A stretch of 64,000 nucleotides of DNA, taken from contig NC_077240.1 of assembly GCF_947179165.1 (NCBI RefSeq), positions 27,756,001 through 27,820,000 of the forward strand, written 5' to 3'. The first letter of the stretch is position 1. Each line of letters starts with the position of its first letter. A model generated the notes under the pieces. That model made no database searches. It was not told the DNA's origin and saw only the letters and a program-made list of their open reading frames with translations. Both the position numbers and the translations under genes were made by a program. Origin of the DNA: Solanum dulcamara. Lineage: Eukaryota > Streptophyta > Magnoliopsida > Solanales > Solanaceae. Shown in pieces: positions 55,276 through 64,000 of this stretch.

Positions 55276-57276
55276 GGTAACTTTGCTAATTCTCTTGTAC
55301 TTTCTTCAATATCCTCTTTGGACTTCACTGACTCTTCATTTTTCAATCTTCATATATTCATTTTTTTCTTTCCCAAAACTCAATTCGCTATGTCTTTTTC
55401 TTCTCTTTTCAATTTTAACAGATTTTTTTGTTTGAAAGTATCCTAAAAAAAAGGCAAAAATGTGATGAAACTCTTTTTAAACTTTTACGATATTATGTTT
55501 AATGTATGATTCATTATTTTGAATATTTTATTTTTTTCAAAAATATTTATATTAAATCATAACTTTCTCATTCAAAATTTTATCTCTCTTTCACCTCATC
55601 CCCCTACCAACACACTACTCCAACCCATTAATTTCTTTTTTGCTCCATTTGACCCTTTTTCATAAACACCCTCTTTTTTTTATTTTTTATTATGTATTTT
55701 AAATACTATTAAATGTGACTATCACACAATATATTTGATACATTGTGAGCATTCATTTAACATACTAATTTTAGCAGTATATTATAATTCATTTGTAATC
55801 ATAATATACCACATAATAAATAATAATCTAGTATATTATTAAACGTAGTATATCCTATATTATAGTTGATATTTTATGAATATTTCTGTATATATCAATA
55901 GCTATAATATACTATGATGATAATAATCATAATACACTATACAATATATTTGGTATATTATGAATATTAATAAACATATTAATAATCACAGTATACCATG
56001 ATTCAATGGTATTAGAAAAAATATACCATATATAAATGATATCTTATGAGTATTGTTTCACATACAAATTATAATGTACCATGGTTCAACAATATTTATG
56101 ATATAATACACAATTTCATTGATATATTTTGAAAAAATATTAGATAAAATAATTATTGCATCAATTTTTTTATTTAAAATAATTTAATTATTATTTAATA
56201 CATAAATTAGCCATTTGTCCCTATTTATTGTCGGCACAGTGTATTTTTATGATTTTTTTGACTTACGCAATGTGGGAAAAATAAGAAGAAAAGGCAAAAT
56301 TGACACATTTTTCATGTTACACTAAACTTATGAATTTGTAACTGATTTGTTATTTTATTATTTATTGCTTATTGTTTTTTAATTTTATTTTCACGCAAAA
56401 TTGCTTAAATTTGACTTGTCCATTGAGTACTTAATGGTCAAACAAAAATTTGCACATGATTCTTTGAACACTTTTTAATTTGCTTTAGAAAAGTAGCCAA
56501 GAAAGAAGAAGAAAGAATGAACATGAAAAATAAAAGGGAATAATTTGCTAATGAAAAGCTTCGAAACTAAAATTTTAAAATTTGACACGCTCCAAAACAT
56601 CGTCTCGAGTAAATAATATATTAAAAGATTCAAAATATTAAGAGAAGTTCATATATCTAATTTAGGATTGTTTAGAGGAGATTTGAGTTGGTTGACATTT
56701 AAAAAATTCACCTTGTTGAGAAATATGAAATGTTGCTATGTATAAATATTGTATAAATAATGAATATGAATGTGTATACATCTCTGATACATTTATTTTA
56801 TACAATATTGATACATTACATACCTATTTATACAATATCAATATATTACATATACATGTAACCACGTTTTTTTGATTTTTTTTGTCATTTATATAATTAT
56901 GTAAGAAGTCCATATATTTTGAATACCATTTAATATATACTCAGTAATCACAGTATTTATGTTACACTACATAATATACTCATGTATTGTGAATATCTTT
57001 TCTATACAATTTATATTAAATCATAATTCAATTATATTTATGGTACAATATACAATTTAGTTCCGACAAAGTCAATAAATATATCAAGACATCTCACCAT
57101 TTTATATAGAGGGGCAATCACCTATATATTTTGCGTATTCTTTGACATATCAGTAATTACAATATTGGAAAACTTACATAGATAGATATGCTATATTAAG
57201 AAAATATTTACCATTTATAACAATAATATTTTTTTGTTGGACACTCGTAATACATTTATAATATAGTTTTAATACA
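55276..57276. repeat. AT-rich region with a degenerate repeated phrase
   Basis: From about 55720 to 57610 the phrase (A/T)ACAATATATT(T/G)G.TA(C/T)ATT.TGAATATT, followed by CATA.TA.T.ATAAT, recurs at irregular intervals (near 55725, 55945, 56030, 56100, 56980, 57555). No gene, no clear ends, and no intact larger element. Confidence 0.45.
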
Positions 57277-57325
57277 TATAACAACAACAACAACATATCT
57301 AATAAAATCCCGCAAGTGGGACATT
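57277..57325 (+). mobile_element. TS-SINE-like fragment
   Basis: AACAACAACAACAACATATC followed by TAATAAAATCCCGCAAGTGG resembles the (AAC)n ... AATCCCACAAGTGGG segment common to Solanaceae TS SINEs. Only about 50 bp remain. Confidence 0.6.
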
Positions 57326-57859
57326 TATAATACATTGTATCAATTTTTTACCAAATAAGTATTACATATTTTAAAACACTTATAATGCACTTATATTGCA
57401 TGCATAATTCACTTTTAATACAAAACAGATTTATCCTAATATTGTTATATATTGCTATAAATGGTAATAAATAAAAAATATCTCTAAAATCAGTAATTAT
57501 TTATTAAAAAAAATTCATCCAAGTAATTTTTTCTACAATATTTATAATATACTATACAATATATTGAAATACCATAAGTATATTATGAATATTATTTAAT
57601 ATAAAATTGCTAAACTATTTTCCACTAATTTTCATTATTTAGAAATACTAAATTTTACTAAAAAAATTTATTCTAGGTTTTGGATATATTTGATTTTATG
57701 CGAAACACATTTTAAACATAATGCATATATATGTTTGTGATATTAATATATTTATATATTCCGTATAGACACATATAAACGTTATTAGTTGTTATAATAT
57801 TTTTTGTTAAGTCTCATTACTTGTATTATTTTTAATGTATGCATGTATATATGTTGTTC

Positions 57860-57935
57860 GATTCAATCATCCGTTTTGAGTTTTAGGATATCAATTTGAT
57901 TCAATCATCCGTTTTGAGTTTTAGGATATCAATTT
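57860..57935 (+). repeat. perfect 38-bp direct tandem duplication
   Basis: GATTCAATCATCCGTTTTGA and the rest of the 38-bp unit occur at 57860-57897 and again, unchanged, at 57898-57935. A recent duplication. Confidence 0.9.
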
Positions 57936-57984
57936 TCTATTTTTAATTTTTTTTAGATTTGTTTGATGATTTATGTTTTGTGTC

Positions 57985-58596
57985 TATAGATGGAATGAGT
58001 CCTAAGAGGTTTGAAAGTGTTTCAGAATAATTGAACTTCTAACGATATGTTTCCATCGTTATGGATAAGCCAATGAAAAAGAAATTTGGACTAAAAAACT
58101 TCTGAGTAATAACATGAAAAATTCGAGCCTAGGCTAGACTTGGACAAAATCTGATTCAGGTGAGGTTTGGAGTAATTCGATGATGGATGAGTGATTAAAT
58201 TATGAGTTTTGATTGTTTGAGTGGATAACCAAGACATTAAGGAGCCTGTACGAATTTACGAAATCAAATTCGGGCGAGTAGAACTTCCGTAATTGATCTT
58301 GGCGTGAAAAGTTGTTTTGAAACGTCAAGAATTGAGGGTGTGCTGCGAAATGGAGGCTTGGGACACAAATTCAGAGCTTCTATTTTCGTACAACACGCCA
58401 GGACGGAATTAATGCCGCTATGGCGGGGCCATTATGGATGTCCCGATCCAAAAATCGAGGTCATGATGACGCACATCCCAAAACCCAACTTGATGTTTAA
58501 GCCTAATAATAAAACTCATACGAGACTCCCAAGGGAAAGTCAGGCCACAAAAGAAAACGAAAAGAAGGACAGCAAAGGAAATATCTCAATACCTGG
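57985..58596 (+). repeat. gypsy LTR fragment, plus orientation
   Basis: Phrases such as GAGTCCTAAGAGG, GAACTTCTAACGATATG and the GC-rich GCCGCTATGGCGGGGCCATT parallel the plus-strand LTR at 27231-30398. The 105-codon frame at 58304-58621 has no family resemblance and I do not call it a gene. Confidence 0.5.
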
Positions 58597-60680
58597 TGTC
58601 ATAAGTGTAAAGAACATCTAGTACAATAATTGAATCCGATATACATAATAAATCTTTGGATAACAGTAAAGACAGAAAGCAAAAGATAAAACTAACGGCG
58701 ACCCGAATCATAGGATGTCACCACTAGTCTGATACGACAATATCCGCTAAAGGAATCAACTACTGCGTAGAATATCCTGACTAGATCTACATAAAAAAAA
58801 GGACACAAAAGTAGGGGTGAGTACAATCCACATGTACTCATTAGGTTTGATCGACTGAGTATAAGGAATTAATCAAGCTTATGCAATAAACTATGGAATG
58901 CTCTATCTGAATACATAAATGTCCCATTCTGATATCGGTGTCGCTAATGTATATAGAACAACACGAGTAAAGTAAACACCTGGGGACTGTTCAATGTCAC
59001 ATATAATTAGATAAGTCAAATAAACCAAAGAACAATGAAATATAATATAATGAGATGATGTAATGATGTGGTGGTACAGTGGAATCAAGGTTGTCGCACA
59101 ACTTGTCGCATACACCTATCGAGATAAGGCTTTCAGACAGGGACCCATGAAGGACTCGATGTCCATATACCAAATCACAATCTCAATATTTCATCAACTT
59201 GTCACTTAGCTCGTGGTCAAGGATATAAAAAGGTGCCACATTTTTTCTCATAAAAAATTTCCACATTTCTCAACTTTCCAAAATCAATGATATAATGAAT
59301 GAGGTTGAATGCATCAAAACACATATGACATGGAGGCAATATTCAACTCAACATGTAAAATAAGGTTCAAAGTTCTCAAAACTCAACTTAAACATAATAT
59401 ACACCTGAGAATAGATAGCAATGGGAAGAAGATCCATTGAAATATAAGTTCACCCTTTTTGAAATATTCATTATTCATATGTGATCAAAAATCCAAACTC
59501 AACCCCTCATACGGGCATTACAAATCATATAGTATTACAAGCCTTTCTCACAGGCAAATCATGAATCACATACTCTCAAAGAAAGTAGGATAGCAAATAA
59601 GGCTCCCATATGGGCTAAACAATACAAATAAACCCCCACAGGGGCAACACAGTATAATTAAAACCCCACAAGAGCATCACAATAAAATTGACAGTCCCAA
59701 ATTACATTACAATCCCATCCCAAAGTCTTTAATTACTAATTACCCAATTCCAGTCTCAAAGAAGGATTGTCAAACCTACCTGAAGGCCGAAACTTCTCAC
59801 GAACAACCAAACTAGAGATCTATACTCAAACATTGACTCCAAAATGATCACCAACTATCAATAAGGACACTAGTTCATCAAAAAGAGTCTAACGATACCC
59901 ATATTGCAAGGTTTTAGAATCGAGATCAAAATCGTCCAAAAATCACCTAGAAAATGAAAAAGAAAAATCTGAAATTTCATTTGAAAATCATGTACTACAT
60001 ATCAAGGAGAGTGCATGCTTGAAAAATCATTAAAATTGATCAAAAAATGGACTAGAAATCATCAAATCATTAATTTTGACATTGGGAAGAAAACCTCCAA
60101 AAATCCATTTAAAATCTTGATTTTGGAATGATTTGAGAATGTAAAATTGATGGAAAATGTTAAGGAATAGTTAAAAGGACTTACCCAAACAAGATTCTCT
60201 AAGAAATAGCTCAAAAATTCCTTCTCCTAAGCTCCCAAAAGAGTATCAATGGTGGAATGTGAAGAAATGAGATCTTTTTCCGAAATAACACTATTCAGGC
60301 GAGATTTATTCTCTACCAATGCTTACTCTTAACTCCGTCAATGAGGAGCACATTGAGGCAACTTTGCGAATGCAGAGCTGATCAAAAGAAAAACCATCCG
60401 CGAACATGGGCACCTAACCGCAAATGCGGAGCTTTAGAAGGGAGCACTCCGCGAACACGGGTCTGACAACCGCAATCACAAAAAAGGATTTGGATCTGCA
60501 CCAGAAACAGTAGTAGCCCATAATTTCAACTTTCCGATTGTACCCTCGAGATTCGTTCGGGATTCGATAAAAATAAATTTGATATGCTACTACACTGAAT
60601 TCGACATTTTCGACACAATATAATCGTCATATTTCATGAAAAGTTCATTATGACAAAATTACCCTCCTATACCCTTATTT
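58597..60680 (-). repeat. gypsy LTR, minus orientation, probable solo
   Basis: It begins TGTCATAAGTG and includes GGTGAGTACAATCCACATGT, GCAATAAAC and TAAGTCCTTTTAAC-type text in the same layout as other minus-oriented LTRs here. A CpG-rich segment (GCGAACATGGGC, AACCGCAAATGCGGAG) lies at 60360-60480. It ends near 60680, against the next LTR. No coding interior is attached. The ends are approximate. Confidence 0.6.
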
Positions 60681-60782
60681 TTTCATGACCCGTACCCAAG
60701 TGTGATGGCACTTGTCCATTTTCATCAGAACAAGTCAGCCTAAACCTAATCAACTACGAAAAATTATGCAGAAGCAGTTTAA

Positions 60783-60824
<42 letters not shown>

Positions 60825-63403
60825 AGGAAGTCTTAGTGAACTACAATACCCCAAAGACTGGTTGTCACATGTATAAGACTCTAATACAATGAAAATAAAA
60901 ATAAGTACAAGTCTCTATGTCTTTGTCAGTCGAATAGAATAAAACATAATAAAAAGGGATAAGGGAGATCGCCGATATCGAACAACTACCTCTCAAGTCT
61001 CCTCACAAAGTCTCGGATGAAGGAATGAAAACTGAATTACTGTCTGGGCTCGAAACCTACAAAAGTGTAGATAGCAAGAAGTGAGTCCAAACAACATGGT
61101 AATCACAAGCCAACTAATAAAATGAAGTAAATTTAATAGATACTAGAACTCCTTTCTCCCAACTGAATCTCCTCAACTATGCACAGAAATCAACCCAGTC
61201 TATATTACACAGTTCATACAGCACATAGATCAATAATAGCTCATCAACATCACCGAATAAGTCACATCTGTATCAAACATATCAATCACAGAGAGATAAG
61301 AGGCATATACACAATTCCATGATAACATATAATATGTAATGCAATGCAATGATGTCATGTAAAGTGATGCATGTCTTTTCTAATGATACACATCCGTCGT
61401 ATAATAGACCGGAACCCATGAGGACCGCACAAAGACTATGTATCCACCAAAACCATTTCCCATCGGCATCATCTTCATTCACCATCGACTTAAATATCAA
61501 TCGTTGATATCATTTTTCATCGGCATAGTCATCAATCGGGTCTCATCACAGTGTTCCAAAATCAATGCAAATAAGCATGTTCACACAAATAATGAGAGAA
61601 TGATAGTTTCAACAGTTACAATGGAATTCATATCAATGCAATTCACTTCACACTATCAATAGGATGTCAACATCAACAATTACAACATTCATATCATTAT
61701 AAGTCATCAAGTCTCTATTTCATAATCCCTTTTTATCACAATTATTGATCAATTAGTGAGACAGTATTTTCAAGTAAATTTTCATAATCAACAATGAGCA
61801 AATGACAATTTTCATCAAGTTCATGTCAAGTTCAAGTAAAGAGGATCACATTTCCGATCACAATCATAGTACACTTAACCTTTTAATAACCCAATCTTTC
61901 ATTAAGCACAATTTACATGATTATCATCCCAAACTTTTTTCCATTACTCCTCAACACACATACGAAAGCAAGTTCAAGTAATCTATAAGATTTACGGGGT
62001 TTTAGAAATTCACTTGTGTTAGTCAATAACCGATCAATCAACTATTTGAGCCTTTCCTTTCGAATAGCCTCCAACTCACCAAACTCTAATCAAATAATGG
62101 TTCACAATCAAAAGTCGAGTCTAAAGACACCAAAAAATATAAAATTTGGGAAAAAGGGTCAAAATGGCTCAAAAAATACCATTCCAAAAATGGGGTCTAA
62201 ATTTAGAAATTTTTATACGAAAATATTCTTTGAAGTATTTGAAACTCATTGACGAAAGTCATTTCGAAAATGAAGTTGTATTCAACTCATAATCATCAAT
62301 TTATCAAACTCAAATTCTTGAAAAAAAACCCTCCAATTTTGGAATCGAAAAACACTTATTTTGATGTTAAAATGAGTTATAAGCAATGGGTAATGAAGAT
62401 TATGGGTTAAGATCAGTTACCCAATAGCTTTATCTCAAAATTTCAATTGAATTCGCCCCTTTCCGAGCTCCCAAGGTTAGAAATTGTGAAAAATGGACAA
62501 TTCCCAACTTTGGAAAATGTTTTAACTCAACCAGGTATTATTCTTCGCGATCGCGGAGAAGGAGCTTCAAAAGCCTTCGAGTTCGCAACACGTGGCACGC
62601 GTTCGCGATGAAGGGATCTGGTGAGCATCTGATCATGCCATTTGGATCGCGGCCGCGGAGAAGGGAAAATATGAAGCCTCGCGATTGCGCCACTAGGCTT
62701 GCAGTCATGGAGAAGACTCCATTGGGCACCTGAAAACAATAATTACACCAAGCAACAAGTCTTTAATTAGACTCTCGGAATTCGTTCGAAATCCCGTGCA
62801 CACAAACCATATATGCTACCATATTAAATTTGATGTTTTGAACTCAATAAAACTGTTATAATTTGAATTCGAGGTCTCTTTGACCTGAAATTCGATAAGT
62901 CGTAACCAAACTAACTTTAGGCCCTCAAAACATCGAATTAAGCTCAAGATCTCTAAAAATTCAACCAAGACCACTCTCAGGCTTAAAATCATTCCTAGAA
63001 TCCAATGGAGTCATCAGAATTCCATTCCGAACATCAAAACTTCGAAATATTGACGAAAGTCAACTCTATGATAAAAAATTCAAGAATTTCCAACTTAGGA
63101 TCTCAAATCCACGTTACAACTCTAAATCTAATTCTGTCAACTATTCTATACCAAATTCCACATCCCAGAATTGATCGAATTGACGGAATTTCATTCCGAG
63201 ACTTGTAGCTCCGGTTGGTACCAAAAACCACTTTTGAACACTTTAAGCCTTTAAAATCTCAAAACTTCCAAAAACTCAACTTTTCAAAGAATTTCCCAAA
63301 GTTAACTTCGACTACTGATCAAACATGACTCGGGACAACTATCAGTAAGGGCAAAATGGTCATTTTGTGAAAATTATCAAAAATAACCTTCAGGATCATT
63401 ACA
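60681..63403 (-). repeat. gypsy solo LTR, minus orientation, family of 40491-51021
   Basis: The minus strand starts TGTAATGATCCTGAAGGTTA at 63403 and follows the LTR at 48487-51021 through the AAAATGACC, GTTTTTGG.A and GGGACTTGTAGC-type phrases. The plus-strand left end, TTTCATGACCCG, corresponds to the family's TGTCATGATCCG with a changed second base. It contains CpG-rich palindromes near 62540-62700 and a (TA)n run at 60786-60821. No matching flanking duplication was seen and no coding interior. Confidence 0.8.
60786..60821 (+). repeat. (TA)n microsatellite
   Basis: An uninterrupted TA run of about 18 units within the solo LTR. Confidence 0.97.
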
Positions 63404-64000
63404 CATATGTATTAATACAAATTGTGCTAAAAATTTAATTAAAATAAAGTGTAAATAAAGTATAATTATATCAAAAATGTATTTAATTTAATTGCATGAA
63501 TAAAGTGAAGAACAATATGTAATTTGAATTAAAGAAAAATGATGATTTGAAATAAAATTCTAGTAAAATTTGTTATGTGTAGATGACAGTGACAAATTAA
63601 ATTATTGAAATTATTTAAAATGACAGTCAATAAAGTTTTTAATATTTACAAGAATACGGATAATTATCGATAAATTATTTTAAAGTTGAAAAATACATAA
63701 AAAAATTATTTTATATTATTTAATAATTAGAAAACTTGAAAAAGTTAATTTTTAAATATAAAGAGCCAAAATTAGATGTCGTAATGATCGCATACGTGAA
63801 ATTGAATATGACAAAATTAGTATAAAGGGAAATGACTTCCAAGTGTCGAATTTTATTTTTTTCCATTTTGATTAAGGACATTACCTATATCCTTCGAGAA
63901 AAATAGTTTCTGTCATACCAAATACATTGTTTTTTTTTTCAAGTGCGCGAATTATGGAACACTTATTGCATTGTTAATAAGAAATTAAAATTCTATGTAC
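63404..64000. other. AT-rich end of window without a recognised feature
   Basis: No gene, terminal repeat or structural motif was identified on either strand. Confidence 0.5.

Noticed and set aside
58304..58621. 105-codon open frame
   Set aside because: It overlaps an LTR fragment and its junction with another LTR. Composition is mixed and no domain is recognised. I treated it as chance.
60676..63408. Target duplication for the solo LTR at 60681-63403
   Set aside because: The flanks TATTT and CATAT differ. The left end also has a changed terminal base, so the boundary may be eroded.

Overview
This is a repeat-rich stretch of a plant nuclear genome, almost certainly from the Solanaceae (a Solanum-like species). 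The evidence is an AT-rich background, Ty1/copia, Ty3/gypsy and Tat/Ogre LTR retrotransposons, a TS-SINE-like fragment, a second tRNA-derived SINE, a hAT-type element, and plant gene pieces resembling an alpha/beta-hydrolase first exon, histidine kinase 5 and ribosomal protein L37a. No bacterial, viral or organellar gene organisation is seen. Only one ordinary host gene is supported: a first exon at 2030-2242 on the minus strand, whose remaining exons must lie beyond the left edge.

Layout, left to right. 1-2484: first intron, first exon and upstream region of the host gene. 2485-16392: a minus-strand Ty1/copia element with a perfect 5-bp target duplication (ATTTG). It is split by a plus-strand non-autonomous Tat/Ogre-type element (3908-14459) with a 2.9-kb LTR, a tRNA-Arg-like primer site, no gag-pol, an internal fragment of a histidine kinase 5-like gene and two tandem-repeat arrays before its polypurine tract. 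The right side of that insertion has lost most of one LTR and the middle of the copia pol. 16455-21178: a decayed copia element with an unusual LTR-PPT-LTR end. 21179-24445: a truncated minus-strand gypsy chromovirus. 24446-26402: a further gypsy LTR. 27231-39808: an old plus-strand gypsy LTR without an internal region (TSD GAAGT/AAAGT). It is interrupted by a complete, recent, minus-strand gypsy chromovirus (30399-39765) with a 1582-codon gag-pol, two 2146-bp LTRs, primer site, PPT and a perfect TSD (CTGAG).

40491-51021: a decayed plus-strand gypsy with TSD GTGTA/GTGTG, a partly duplicated left LTR and a pol lacking the reverse-transcriptase core. 51022-54000: repeat DNA, into which a 1231-bp hAT-like element (51437-52667, TSD CCTGTCAT/CCTGTCGT) carrying an intronless rpL37a pseudogene has inserted. 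53994-54816: a foldback element with a strong G-quadruplex motif. 55-58 kb: SINE pieces and an AT-rich degenerate repeat. 57985-63403: gypsy LTR pieces, including a minus-strand solo LTR (60681-63403). The remainder is AT-rich with no feature.

The window is therefore a nested-transposon archive beside one gene. The most notable items are the Tat/Ogre derivative carrying host kinase sequence, the hAT element carrying ribosomal protein sequence, the intact chromovirus inserted into a related LTR in opposite orientation, and the copia LTR lying 242 bp upstream of the only host start codon. Family names rest on motifs read by eye; no database search was possible.
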